64,000 nt of DNA from Pleurodeles waltl (taxonomy: Eukaryota; Chordata; Amphibia; Caudata; Salamandridae). Shown here one piece after another: positions 52,951 to 64,000 of this stretch; the first letter of the stretch is position 1; each line of letters begins with the position of its first letter. The position numbers and the translations under genes were made by a program. The notes below the pieces were generated by a model, which saw only the letters and a program-made list of their open reading frames with translations, had not been told where the DNA came from and did not search any database. The DNA lies in contig NC_090447.1 of the NCBI RefSeq assembly GCF_031143425.1, positions 848,909,760 through 848,973,759 of the forward strand, given 5' to 3'.

Positions 52951-55328
52951 ATGTTTTAGTAAGACGTGGAGCATGAACTGTGGACGAGGGTTCCCAGGAA
53001 TTGTCCTCAGGCCCATAGCCTTTCCAAGCCAATAAATAGTGTAGAACTCCACAGACTCGCCTGGAGTCAAGAATTTTGACCACTTGGTGGTGGGGCATTG
53101 CGGGTATCAGGGGAATAGGGACGGAGTAACGACGCATGAAACACGGGGTGTACCTTGAAATCATCTGGCAATGTCAGTTCTACTACCACAGGATTGATGA
53201 TTTTGGCAATATGAAACAGGCCTAGAAATTGGGGGTTTAATTTTCTGGATCCTGCAAGTTGGAGATTTTTTGATGAGAGCCACACCTGATTTCCTATCTG
53301 ATAAGAGGGAGCAGGTCTCCTTCTTTTTTCTGCTTGTTTTTTTACTTGAGCTTGGTAGAGTTTTAAATGGTGTTGTGCTTGTTTTGAATCTCCTGTAACT
53401 CTTTATGGGGTTTCTGTACTGATGGGACTCTTGTGAATGTTTGGGACCCAGTTATGGGTAGCATTCTTGGGTGCAGACCATACAAACAGTAAAATGGGGA
53501 TACTCCTGTAGCCATGTGGACACTGTTGTTATATACATATTCAACATAAGGTAAAGCCTTATCCCACTCAGTAGACCATGTGACAATGTAACATCTCAGG
53601 ATTTGCTCCAGCGATTGGTTGGCACTTTCTGTCCGCCCATCCATTTGTGGATGATATGCAGAGGACAAGCGGACATCCATACCGACAGAGGAACAAAAGC
53701 TACGCCACAACCGTGATATAAATTGGGGGCCACGATCGGAAACAATTGTGGTGGGCAACCCATGAAAACGTACAATGTGTTGGACAAACAAATCAGAGAG
53801 CTTGGAAGCCGTAGTGAGGCATTTTTATGGAACAAAATTAGTCATTTTAGTTAGGTAATCTACTACCACCCATATGACAGTGTGTCCATTGGAAGCTGGG
53901 AGATCAGAAATAAAATCCATACTTATGGTATGGCATGGGGCCACCGGAATTGGCATGGGAAGTAACAATCCTGTGGCTGGAGTATGTAGGGTCTTAGCAT
54001 GAACACAGGTGGAACAAGTCTAGATGTAGCTTCTGACATCCTGCACAAGTGTGGGCCACCAAAACCATCTTTGACAGAGATCTAACATCTTTTTCTCACC
54101 CGGGTGACCTGCGAGGACAGAATCATGTCCCCAATGTAACACATGTATCCTGTAATCCTTTGGTAGGGACATACTACTGATCAGCATGGTATCGGAAACC
54201 CTCTTTTTCAGACACATCAGTTGAACAGGGAACCTTGTGTTGGGCTACCCGTATTTTCTCAAGCAACTCTTGGGAAGTGCGCACAGCCACGATTTTTTCT
54301 GGGGGTATAATGCTTCTGACCTGTTCTAGTGCAACATCAGAGGAGAAACCCATCCTAGACAACGTGTCTGCCTTTTGTTCTGTAGTACCAGGCCTATAGG
54401 TGATTTTAAGTCAAACTTATTGAAGGATAGAAGCCAGCGTAATTGACGAGGTGTCAGGGCCTTGGTCGCTTGAAAAAACTGTAAATTACGGTGATCTGTG
54501 TAAATAGTTACAGTGTGTCTAGCTCCTAGTAGGTGGTGAGGCCATTCCTGGAAGGCAAGCTTGATGACCAGAATTTCCTGCTCTGCCACCATGTAATTTT
54601 GCTCTGCGGGTAGCAATTCCTTTGAGAAGTAAGCTACTGGATGGAAATGCCCAGCCTGATTTAGTTGGGACAAGACACCACCCACTGCCATTTGGGAAGC
54701 GTCTGCCTCCATGAAAATTGTCTTAGCTGGGTCGGGGTTGATGGAGAGTGGGTGCTTCAGTGAGTGTGATTTTAAGATGTTGGAAGGCTTTATCAGCTTC
54801 TGCATCCCAGAGGAACTTAACCCCCTTTCGTAGGAGATGAGTTATGGGAGATACCACAGTAGAAAAGCAGGGTATAAATCTCTGATAAAAATTTGCGAAG
54901 CCCAAAAACTGGTGCACTTCCTTGATGGATCTTGGGGCTACTCAATTCAGGATGGTTTCTACCTTGGACCTATCCATGGAAATTCCATTGGGATCACATA
55001 TCCCAAGAATTCTACAGTTGTAGTGTGAAAAACACATTTTTCCAGCTTGGCGAAGAGATGATGCTCACGAAGCCGTTGTAAAACCGTTCTTACATGCCCT
55101 ATATTTTCCTCAGTGGAAGACGAATAGATCAAATGTCGTTTATGTATACCACTACACAGATATCCAGAAACTCCTGCAGCACTTCATTGATGAAAAATTG
55201 AAACGCTACAGGAGTGTTACACAACCAGAAGTGCATCACTATGTACTTGACGAGTCCGAACTTAGTTTGGAACGCCATCTTCCACTCATCCCCCTTCATC
55301 ACTCGGATCAAGTGGTAGGCACCCCGGA
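52951..55328 (-). pseudogene. Gypsy pol: RT, RNase H, integrase, chromodomain, decayed
   Basis: On minus the order is RT middle (55311-55129, with EWKMAFQTKFG; the catalytic motif reads YIND where YLDD is usual), RT thumb with stops (55100-54850), RNase H (54805-54326, FMEADASQMAVGGVLSQ and YTDHRNLQFF), integrase zinc finger (H-H-C-C, about 54150-54010), integrase core (MDFISDLP; VSDRGPQFIS; HPQMDGRTESANQS, giving D-D-E), and a C-terminal region with [14 protein letters not shown] chromodomain follows, with [17 protein letters not shown]. Several stops and frameshifts are present. The frame end (LLHPSKPRPL) continues across Harb-2 at 41711-41654. The first part of pol is missing at 55328. Confidence 0.88.
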
Positions 55329-56309
55329 GGTGTCAGCTGGTACAGGAACAAAGCAAAGAATTGCCTCAAAAGTCCTTCATACAAGGATGACAGCAGGGGC
55401 TGGAATGCCCAATCAGATGCTGAGATCAGGAAGCAAAACAAAGCCAAGCACGGAGGCATGCTTCACTCTGCTATTTATAGCCAATCAGGAAAGCAGTTGT
55501 TTCCACATGTGGATGAGTCACCACACCCAATTAGAAGCACATGCCTACACTACACCCAATTAGAAGCACATGTCTACACCTGCTTACATTAGCAATCAAA
55601 CATGGGTAAAACAAGCATTGATAAAACCAATTGTGTAACACAGCACATTGGCCCTCATTACAACCTAGGCGGTCTTACCGCCAGTGCTGGTGGCATTTCT
55701 GTTTCCCTATTTTGACTTTTCCGCAGGGCCAGCGGACAGTAACAGTGTTACTGTCCGCTGGTCCAGCGGAAAAGTCACATCAACATTGCTGCCGGCTCGT
55801 AATAGAGCCCGCAGCAATGCTGATGTGCAGCGGGTGTAGTAGCACCCGTCACGCATTTCACTGCCCGAAATTCGGGAAGTTAAATGCGTGATGGGGCTAT
55901 GCCTGGGGGCCCCTGCACTGCCCATGCCAAGTGCATGGGAAGTGCAGGGCCCCGAGGGGCACCCCAAGTCCCCCTTATCGCCAGCCTTTCCATGATGGTG
56001 TTTACCGCTGTGGCCAGGCTGGCGGTCGGGGACTCATAATCCCCAGGGCAGCGATGCTTGTCTGGCGGTATAGTGGAGGGTCCGGCGGTATGGCCGTGGC
56101 TATTGCGCCACGGTCATAATAGCTGGCGGAACACCGCCAGCCTGTTGGCGGTGTTACCGCCAGCTTACCGTTGCCCGCCAGGGTCGTAATGAGGCCCATT
56201 ATGTTTACTTAGAAACATGAAGGTTTAACCAAGAACAGAGATATGATTTAACCCTAATCCCTGGGGATGCTGACAGATAACACAGGAGGCACCTTGGGGA
56301 TTCCTGACA
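55329..56309 (-). repeat. Gypsy 5' LTR, 3'-truncated, interrupted by MITE-2
   Basis: Matches the right 431 bp of the 3' LTR with scattered substitutions once 55650-56197 and one ATT are removed. The remaining about 1 kb of LTR is absent. At 55328/55329 it abuts RT coding sequence with a 2-base overlap (GG), indicating an internal deletion. Confidence 0.87.
55650..56197. mobile_element. MITE-2: Harbinger-type element in the gypsy 5' LTR
   Basis: 548 bp with ends GGCCCTCATTACAAC and GTCGTAATGAGGCCC, flanked by ATT (55647-55649 and 56198-56200). The intact 3' LTR gives the exact empty site CACATTATGTTTAC. The ends match Harb-1 and Harb-3. It is non-coding. The left half consists of adjoining hairpins: 55714-55775, 55776-55827, 55831-55848, 55851-55889 and about 55907-55953. 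The right half has GGCGGTAT and CCGCCAG repeats. Confidence 0.93.
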
Positions 56310-56314
56310 CTTGC
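56310..56314. repeat. Gypsy target duplication, right
   Basis: CTTGC, the partner of 40213-40217. Confidence 0.88.
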
Positions 56315-59300
56315 GTTTGTGTACCTTGGGAGGGGGGGCAAAGACACAGTGGGAGAGGACACAGGGGATGTGTGCATGGCTGCTGGGGTGATGTCTGCCA
56401 GTGAGGTGTGTGTTCTGATAGGTGTGCTGGTGATGGCGGTAAAGGCTGAGGATGTAGTGCATGCAGGTGTAAGTGGAGACGCAACTGGGTGGGAGGTGGA
56501 GGAGGAGGAGGAGGAGGGGGACACAGTGGAGGCAGTGGATGTTGGTATGTCTACATCTGGATGGCGTTTGTATGTGTGCCTGTGGGTTGAACCACTCTTG
56601 TGTGTTGTCTTGTGTGCATGCTGGTCTGCCTGTGTGCTTAGGATAGGTTGGGGTTGAGAGGAATAGGATTGGGTAGAGGAAGTTGGAAAGGGGAGGGTGG
56701 AAACCGGGACAATGGCTGCCATCAGAGAGGAGGCCAGAGCCTGGATTGATCTCTGTTGGCCCACCAAGGCAGTGTGAATGCTCTCTGGAAATGCATTGGT
56801 TTATAGCATTTGGGCGGCCATCCCCTGGAATGTCATTCACAATGGTTGACTGCCCAACAGAGATGGATCTCAGGAGGTCAATAGCCTTCTCACTCAGGGC
56901 AGCAGGGCTAACTGGGGTAGGGCCTGAGGTGCCTTGGGCAAAGGAGATGCCCACCCTCCTGGGTGAGCGGGCATGGGCAACTCAATGAGGGGCCGCTGGG
57001 AGGGCGGTGCTGGTACGGGGGTGGCGGCTGTACCTGTAGCCGAGGTGGTCACAGAGGTGGCTGCCACCACCAGGGAGCTTCCATCGGAGGAGGTATCTGT
57101 GTCTGAACTGTCCCCTTCAGTCTCCGCCGTGGTGCTCCCCTCACCCTCCTTCCCACTTGTGCCCTCAGCGTCGGTCGACTTTGCCTCCTGGGTCCTGTGG
57201 AATGCAGCTCCCTCCGTCGCCAGTGCTCTGCTCCTCCGCCGGATGATGCTAATGGACAAAACACAAAGTGGGGGAGAGACAAAGGAAACACTTTGTCAGT
57301 GGCTGCACCAACACCACCGTTGGCGTACACAGCAACCTCACACACAGGGAACAGCCTTACGCACTATGCAGTGCACTACCAGTAACAATGCTAGTCACCA
57401 GGGCATGGGGAGGGACACATACCGGCAACCCGCAGCATACCTGAGACCCACACAGCCCTGCCCATTAGTGGATGCCTACTACCTTATTAGGAGGAATATC
57501 ACTTCTGAACCCTGCCCAACATGGGACCTACTCTGCAATGTCAGGCCTGGCCTACAGGCACCCACATTCACATATCCACAACCCGGATACCACTTTACCA
57601 TGAGTAAGTTGTAATGATGGGCTCTGTACTCACCCCCTTGTGGCTGCTGTGATGCCCTCAAGCGCCCATCCAGCTCCAGATAGGCCACCGCCATTATGCA
57701 GGCCATCAGGGGAGTCAGGGTTCGATGGGCACCCCTTCCACATTGGGAGGCCATCCCCGGCTGGGCCTCTGCTGTCTTCCATGCCCAGCTTCTCAGGTCC
57801 TCCCACTGTTTGCGACAGTGGGTGCTCCGCCTGCTATAGACCCCCAGTGTCCGCACGTCCTTGGCGATGGCACGCCATATACCCTTCTTTTGATGGACGC
57901 AGACCTGCAGAAAAAATACAGACAGGGAAAGGTATTACTCAGACCGTCCTGCCTGTTACACTCATGGCCCCCATACCCCTTCCCATCCCCATTTGCACAA
58001 ACATGGCCTAGCACACAGGCTGCACGTCGCCCAAGGGACATCCAACACCCCCCCCACAAAAGGTCTTCACACACACCACTCCATGCATTCATGCCCCATG
58101 CATTGTGCTTACAGTGTACTCACCTGTTGGCCTGGAGGCCCATACAGCAGTCGGTACTGAGGTAGGATCCCTTCCACCAGTCAATCCTACTCCGCTAAGG
58201 TGAAGGCAGGGGCCCTTTCCCCAGTCACACGAGTCTAGGTAGGTTCCAGACACAGGTCACAGCAGCACATGCAGTGTAGGTACTCTCCTGTTGAATGTTA
58301 GATAGCAAGTGAGAGAACAGATAGAATATGGCGGTCATGTCCGCGGCGGTGCATACTGTCACTGCCAGTATACATCACCATTGGCCACTGTACCTCATAG
58401 GGGCCAATAATTTCCAATGAGGCGTTGCACAGCGGTTCACGACCACCTCCCACAACGGCTCACAACGTCAGCGGAATTACCTCACTTCCACCTGTCCATC
58501 CACACAGGACAGGCGAACGCCACTTCAGGGCAGAGAGGGAAGGGCCTGGATTACAACTGCGCCACAGTTCACAATTTTACAATCTGGACAAATGCAACAA
58601 ATACTTTTCACAATTACATCATGCATTGTACTGTTGTGGCTCCAATGGGCAGTTTATAATCGCCTCCTCACTGTTTTGCCCCCTAGATTGCAACTGCTGC
58701 AGATGAATAGGAGATGGAGACGTACCCCCATGTACAAACCCCTGGTAGACTTGGCAACAGTGGAGGACAGGCACATTATCCTCACCTACAGACTTGACAG
58801 GGCCACAATCACGGAGCTGTGTGCCCAACTGGAGCCTGACTTGACATCTGCTATCCGTCACCCACTGGGATCCCCCCTCTTGTGCAAGTCCTATCTGTGC
58901 TCCATTACCTGGCAACTGGTTCTTTCCAAGTGACAGTGGGCTTGGCAGCAGGAATGTCACAGCCAATGTTCTCAATAGTGCTGACCAGAGTGTTGTCTGC
59001 CCTGATTAAACACATGTGCAGCTACATTGTTTTCACCCAAGTGGATGATTTGGCCACAGTGAAGGCTGACTGCTATGCAATGGGACACATCCCCAACATA
59101 ATTGGGGCGATTCATGGAACACATACTGCATTTGTCCCCTCCCTGGCAAAATGGACAGGTCTACAGAAATCAAAAAACTTTTCATTCAATGAATATGCAG
59201 ATAGTGTGCCTGGCGGACCAGTACATCTCCCACGTCAATGTGAAATATCCTGGGTCTCTGCATGATGCCTTAATCCTGAGGAATCGCAGCATCCCAAATG

Positions 59301-60319
59301 TGATGGCCCACCTACAGAGGCACTGTGTGTGGTTAATAGGTGAGCCCTGGTTCCCACCCAGTGGATGTTGGTGTATGGCTATGATGTGGGCCATAAGCGA
59401 TAGTGTGTGGCTAAATGTTGTCCCTTGATATTTGCAGGTGACTCTGGTTACCCCAACCTATCATGGCTCCTGACCCCTGTGAGGAATCCCAGGACAAGGG
59501 CAGAGGAACGTTACAATGAGTCACATGGGCGAACCAGAAGAATCATTGAAAGGACCTTTGGCATCCTGAAGGCCAGGTTTCAGTGCCTCCATCTAACAGA
59601 TACTCACCCAAGAAGGTCTGCTAGATAATCGTCGCATGCTGCATGTTACATAACCTTGCCTTGAGACGCCGTGTGCCTTTTCTGCAGGAGGAGGAGGGGG
59701 CTGGAGATGGCCGTGTGCCAGCAGTGGACCCTGTGGACAGTGAAGATGAGGGGGCAGAGGATGAGGACAACAGAACTGCAGTGATTTGGTATTATTTCCA
59801 ATGACACACAGGTATGACAGTGGTACTTCACATTTCATTGTCATTTTATTGTTTGTGATTGTCACTGGAAGGCTGTGATTTCCCACTTCTATGCCCACTC
59901 ACTGTACCATTTGGTAACTCTTTTTGCAGATATTGCTCCTGGTGTGTTCACTGCAGCCAATTACAGGTATATTCTATATGCACATTACTGTACAGTTGAA
60001 TTGCTATGTTTTTGCCTTGTTAAACGAATACATACTTAAATCATTTGACATATTCCATACTTGTATTTTTTCAAAGTGTGTTTATTGCAGTGCTAAGAAG
60101 AAAAGGGGAAAGTGCAATTGGCTGGCATGATGATGGAGGAAAGTCCAGGGTATAGTTCCAGTCTATTTTTATCACAGGTGCATTGTCCAAGGGGGCATAG
60201 GAAGGGGAGCAATGGCAGTTCAAGTTGGACAGGGTGACAGAGTGGGACACAAGGGTGACAAACAGGAGAGTCTTATTTCTTGGTGGGGTCTTGTAAGTAG
60301 TCTCTGGCGTCTGCCTGGA

Positions 60320-61743
60320 TCACAGGGAACGCTTGCAGGGTGGTTCTCCTTCTGCAGCAGAGGAGGACCTGTTTGTCCTGTGACGGGCCCCCTGCCCACT
60401 AGCGGCAGCGGAGATGGAAGGTTGTTTAATTGTATGGCTAGTGGCAGGGGCCCGCTGTTGTGAGGCTGCCTCCCTCATAATGTTGGCCATGTCTGCCAGC
60501 ACCCCTGCAATGGTGACCAGGGTGGTGTTAAGGGCCTGCAAGTCCTCCCTGATCCCCTGGTACTGTCCCTCCGGCAGCCGCCTGTTCTCCTGCACGTTGG
60601 CCAGGAACTGGCCCAGCGTATCCTGGGAATGTTGGTATGCTCCCAGGATCTCAGTGAGTGCCACCTGGAGAGTCGGTTCCCTGGGCCTGTCCTCCCCCTC
60701 GCGCACAGCAGTCCTCCTAGCTTGCCTGTTGTCCTGTGCCTCAGTCCCCTGCACTGTGTGCCCTCTGCCACTGACCCCAGGTCCCTGTTTGTCTTGGGTA
60801 TGGGGGGTGCCCTGGGGTCCCTGTAGTGGTGGACTCACTGCTGATTGATGTGTCCTGAGGACAGAGGTGTGGGTATCCTGGCTGGGTGCTGTGGTGGTGT
60901 TTCCAGATGGGGGAGGCTCTGTGGTGGTGCGTGACTGTGCCTGGGTAACCAACTGTCCAGAGGTCCCTGATGGGCCACGTTGGTCATCCAGATCCAGGGG
61001 AGCTGAGTCACTGTCATCACTGTGGGCCTCTTCTGTGGGGGGACCGGCTAGTGCTGGCACCTCTTCTCCGGTAACACTGGCTGTGATACCTATGGGGATG
61101 TAAATGCATTATTATTGTTTCTGTGTGTGACATTTTGTGCATGGGTGGGTTGCCCTCTTAGGTTAAATTTGCCCTAGCAGCTTTCACTTGTGTAAATTGG
61201 TATGTGGTGGGTTAGCTGATTCTCTCCAGTTTGCATGCTTTAGTGATAGGTGTCCATGCAGGTCTGTAAGTGGTGTCCATGCATTGGTGGTGCATGCAGG
61301 GCTTGGCATTGGGATGGGTGAGATGTGATGGTGGGGTATGTGGGTAGTGGTGGAGTGATGGGAGTGAGGATGAGGGTGTGTGATGGCATGCAGGTAGGGG
61401 GGTGATAATAGTAAAGAGTTGACTTACCACACTCCAGTCCTCATGCTACTCCTGTCAGGCCCTCAGGATGCATGATTGCCAAGACTTGCTCCTCCCATGT
61501 TGTTAGTTGTAGGGGAGGAGGTGGGGGTCCAGCATCAGTCCTCTGTACAGCTAGTTGGTGTCTTGCTGCAATGGACTGCACCTTCCCCCGTAGGTCGTTC
61601 CACCTCTTCCTGATGTCATCTCTTGTTCTGAGGTAATGTCGCACGACGTTGACCCTGTCCACGATCCTCCGCCATAGCTCCATCTTCTTAGCAATGGGTA
61701 TCTGCTGCGCCTGTGCTCCAAGTAGCTGTGGCTCTAGCCGGAT
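60320..61743 (-). pseudogene. Harb-3 myb1, truncated at its 5' end
   Basis: Exon 1 (61743-61428) lacks the first part of the Myb domain. Homology begins at RLEPQLLGAQ and continues RDDIRKRWNDLRGKVQSI. A TGA replaces a Gly codon near the exon end (LTGVA-stop), just before donor GTAAGT. Exon 2 (61089-60320) follows a CATAG acceptor and is open: DLDDQRGPSGTSGQLV, then REPTLQVALTEILGAYQHSQ, ending PPCKRSL. It is better preserved than the transposase of the same element. Confidence 0.8.
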
Positions 61744-61813
61744 GGGAACATCACTTCTCTGGTTGGTTAATGTGAGCTCTTGAGCCCATACTTTGTTAGT
61801 CTGCACAAACTAA

Positions 61814-62441
61814 GGGGGTCATTCTGACCCTGGCGGTCATGGACCGCCAGGGCCAGCGACCGCGGGAGCACCGCCAACAGGCTGGCGGTGCTCCCATGGG
61901 CATTCTGACCGCGGCGGTACAGCCGCGGTCAGAAACGGGAAACCGGCGGTGTCCCGCCGGTTTCCCGCTGCCCAAGGGAATCCTCCATGGCAGCGCTGCA
62001 AGCAGCGCCGCCATGGGGATTCCGACCCCCTTACCGCCAGCCTGGCTCTGGCGGTTTTGACCACCAGAACCTGGCTGGCGGTAACGGGTGTCGTGGGGCC
62101 CCTGAGGGCCCCTGCAGTGCCCATGCCAATGGCATGGGCACTGCAGGGGCCCCCTAACAGGGGCCCACCAAGATTTTCAGTGTCTGCCAAGCAGACACTG
62201 AAAATCGCGACGGGTGCAACTGCACCCGTCGCACCCCTTCCACTCCGCCGTCTCCATTCGGAGCCGGCATCCTCATGGAAGGGGGTTTCCAGCTGGGCTG
62301 GTGGGCGGCCTTCTGGCGGTCGCCCGCCAGCCCAGCGGGAAACTCAGAATGGCCGCCGCGATCATATGACCGCGGTACGGTCATTCGCCGGCTCCCGCCG
62401 GCCCTGCGGTTACCGTGGCCGGCGGGAGTCAGAATGCCCCC
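61814..62441. mobile_element. MITE-3: Harbinger-type element with Harb-2-like ends
   Basis: 628 bp with ends GGGGGTCATTCTGACC and AGTCAGAATGCCCCC, flanked by TAA (61811-61813 and 62442-62444). The ends match Harb-2. It is non-coding. Serial hairpins include 61935-61968, 62106-62152, 62172-62206 and 62207-62232. The 62106 and 62207 hairpins are homologous to hairpins in MITE-2 despite the different termini. Confidence 0.92.
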
Positions 62442-62444
62442 TAA

Positions 62445-64000
62445 GTCTTATGTTAGAAAATAAGTTGCCTCCAACATATTCAAGGCACGACCAGTGGTGG
62501 CTCTAATACACCACATGCCACCCCCTGTTTTCCGAGAATATTGCCATGGTTGGCAATCTTGTCTCCATCTTCTGTTTATATTAGTACTTAAACAGCATAC
62601 TTTTAATACCTAATTATCTCTACGTTTTTATAGGTAATTGAGAGGTATTTGTGGGACACATTTAGAGTTTGGCAGATAGGGTACTCAACCACAGATGTGA
62701 CAGAATACTCTTTCTGCCAAACTGACGGTCCGTCTGCTCTATTAAGAGTCAGACACACATTCATTATTCCGCCAGTGCTTGCTCCACCAGCAGAAACCTT
62801 ACATTGAGAGTCCGATGGACTTGGGGTGGTCAGTGTAAGTGCCTCAGACCTTCCCCCTTATTTAGGACAGACATTCTGATTTATTTTTTTCTGTTCTTGA
62901 AAATTATCCCTACTTCATAGAAGAAAACTCTGAGGGTACTAGGGTCATTATTTTTGCTTTGAGTGTTTGTAAAATAAATAACATTTGCTGAGTGGCCGCA
63001 TAAAACATAGGAGCGGCTCAGCAAACGTCCAGAGCTTTTAAAGGAGCTGCAGTGGCAGCAGCTCCTTTGAAGCCTCAGAACTCTCCAGTAGGGAGACAGA
63101 GATATCTAAATATGGTGAGCACTGATCTGCCAGGACAGTTGAGGGACGCCTTCCTCTACACTCTTCACAGTACAGAGAACGGCTCACCAGGGTCCAAATG
63201 AATACCCAAGTTTCTTAAGCTATGACTTTTATAAAAATGGCTTAATTTGCTTGTGAATTACATGACACTTCTTAGCCATTGTCTCTAGCCTTTATATACT
63301 CGCTATCCTATCATCATCATTTAGTGAACCATCAAGTGCTGCATTGTCTTTTGATACACTTCTTCTAGAACATTAATTCTCAACAGAAATTCTCAAGTGT
63401 ATGATGACATTTTCTTTGTTGCAGTTCATTTCTGATGCATGCATCTTCCTGCAAGTTCCTCATCTTATGAATACTCCTTTCCAGGCTCCAGGCTGGTTTG
63501 GAAAGCTTTTCTCCACAATTACCCTCCAACGCTGCCAGGTGACTCCGCATGACTCCAGCCTTCACTCCACCTCTGAAGGTGACTGGGGAATATTAGGCTG
63601 CAGCTGATGCGCTGGAGTCAGTTCCTTTTACTTCAACCCTCATTGCCACATTTTGAAGCTCCTTCTTGCTGTTGCATCAGAAAACTAAATCCTCAGTTTT
63701 CTAAAACAACGGCCTCTCAAAGAACCTCAGGCTTCAAGCCCTACAGGGAGTGCTGAATGATAGTGTCCCTTTCAGACCCCCACATGTAGTGTCTAGAGTC
63801 TTGACACAAAACCACTAACTGCATCTTTTGCTGCTCCATGCTCCCAAAGCTTATTAGGAAGTGAGAGGTCAGGTTTTTTCAGTCTGTGGTCCACAGGCAG
63901 ACTCCCAAAGGTTATCCTCCTTCCTTGGGAGATATTCCCATGAAATCGTCCCACAGAAAGCATTACAGAAAGAAGAGGTCCTCTATGTCCTTGAGGAAGC
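62445..64000. other. Right flank with no recognised gene
   Basis: 1.56 kb of AT-leaning DNA with only short chance frames. No repeat terminus, RNA gene or domain was recognised. It may be the DNA into which Harb-3 was inserted or recombined. Confidence 0.5.

Larger units (their letters stand above)
40218..56309 (-). mobile_element. Ty3/gypsy chromovirus with nested Harb-2 and MITE-2
   Basis: A minus-strand LTR element flanked by CTTGC (40213-40217 and 56310-56314), inserted in Harb-3 myb2. Its ends are TGTCA and TGACA. The 3' LTR is intact (40218-41653). The 5' LTR (56309-55329) keeps only its first 430 bp plus a MITE. It is fused directly to the middle of RT, so the primer-binding site, gag, protease and early RT are deleted. 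RT, RNase H, integrase and a chromodomain follow (55328-52951), then Harb-2, then the last 58 bp of the internal region (41711-41654). The remaining gypsy sequence is about 4.3 kb. Confidence 0.9.
39022..58237 (-). pseudogene. Harb-3 myb2: second Myb/SANT gene, split by gypsy
   Basis: Exon 1 (58237-58124) lacks the ATG and has two stops but keeps ERAPAFT and LPQYRLLYGPP, ending at GTGAGT. Exon 2 (57904-57634, 271 bp) is open: HQKKGIWRAIAKDVRTLGV, then LTPLMACIMAVAYLELDGRL. Exon 3 starts at 57248 and runs to 56315 with a frameshift. The gypsy element intervenes, and the gene resumes at 40217 toward 39022 with Pro/Ser/Thr-rich and KGKGPAPA-type text. Removing the gypsy and one CTTGC restores colinearity with Harb-2 at 47735-47765. 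Confidence 0.76.
37896..59804 (+). pseudogene. Harb-3 DDE transposase, dispersed by nested insertions
   Basis: Exon 1 (37896-38044) has CTG in place of ATG, a frameshift and stops, but keeps LQIFPVIFYVLLHH and donor GTGAGC. Exon 2 (58687-59339) begins in matching phase after CCCTAG and reads MYKPLVDLATVEDRHIILTY. Frameshifts occur near 58880 and 59150. The first catalytic site reads GAIHGTHT, so Asp is replaced by His. A 98-bp intron with intact GT-AG (59340-59437) separates it from exon 3 (59438-59804), which has [19 protein letters not shown] and the final YFQ. A short deletion removes residues after CLHLT. Intron 1, once about 4.6 kb, now spans 20.6 kb because of the nested elements. Confidence 0.8.
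37635..61743 (-). mobile_element. Harb-3: inverted, decayed Harbinger split by a gypsy element
   Basis: An inverted copy of the three-gene Harbinger. The terminus at 37635 (GGCCCTCATTACAACC) matches the Harb-1 end. Gene order in its own orientation is myb1 (61743-60320), transposase (opposite strand, 37896-59804) and myb2 (58237 to about 39022). The gypsy insertion (40218-56309) lies in myb2 exon 3. Homology to Harb-1 stops abruptly near 61743 inside myb1 exon 1, so the myb1-side terminus is lost. Without the gypsy it is about 8.0 kb. Coding decay is the heaviest of the three copies. Confidence 0.85.

Overview
The window is vertebrate, repeat-dominated DNA. No single-copy host gene, rRNA or standalone tRNA gene was recognised. 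DIRS-type tyrosine-recombinase retrotransposons, L1 and L2-type LINEs, a Ty3/gypsy chromovirus, a tRNA-derived SINE and large PIF/Harbinger DNA transposons occur together, inserted into one another. That mix points to a giant amphibian genome, most likely a salamander or newt; the species assignment is inference.

Left third (1-20134). An old L1-type LINE on the minus strand (L1-H) has served as a landing pad. A DIRS element (DIRS-A) crosses the left edge. A full-length 9.7-kb L1 (L1-N, 1154-10838, minus) sits between exact 16-bp target duplications and carries a 928-bp Harbinger-type MITE in its 3' region. A complete but defective DIRS element (DIRS-B, about 13150-18444) splits the endonuclease domain of L1-H.

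Middle (20135-37634). Harb-1 (20135-28717, TSD TTA) carries three genes: myb1 (+), a DDE transposase (-) and a second Myb/SANT gene, myb2 (+). A tRNA-derived SINE lies in a myb2 intron. Then come an unclassified repeat, an L2-type LINE, a 280-bp near-copy of Harb-1 sequence, a GC-rich promoter-like stretch, featureless DNA and a second L2 remnant.

Right part (37635-64000). This is a three-layer nest. Harb-3 (inverted, decayed) was split by a gypsy element (40218-56309, TSD CTTGC). The gypsy was split by Harb-2 (41712-52947, TSD ATA), and its 5' LTR also took a MITE (TSD ATT). Another MITE lies at 61814-62441. Decay follows the nesting order: Harb-3 is worst, while Harb-2 still has open transposase and myb1 genes.

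The most interesting system is the three-gene Harbinger. In all three copies the transposase first exon lies at the far end of the element. Its phase-matched partner is about 7 kb away in Harb-2, so the whole myb2 gene sits antisense inside transposase intron 1. The myb2 3' region carries a different minisatellite array in each copy, the largest being 2.6 kb in Harb-2. All calls come from reading the sequence; no database search or alignment program was run.
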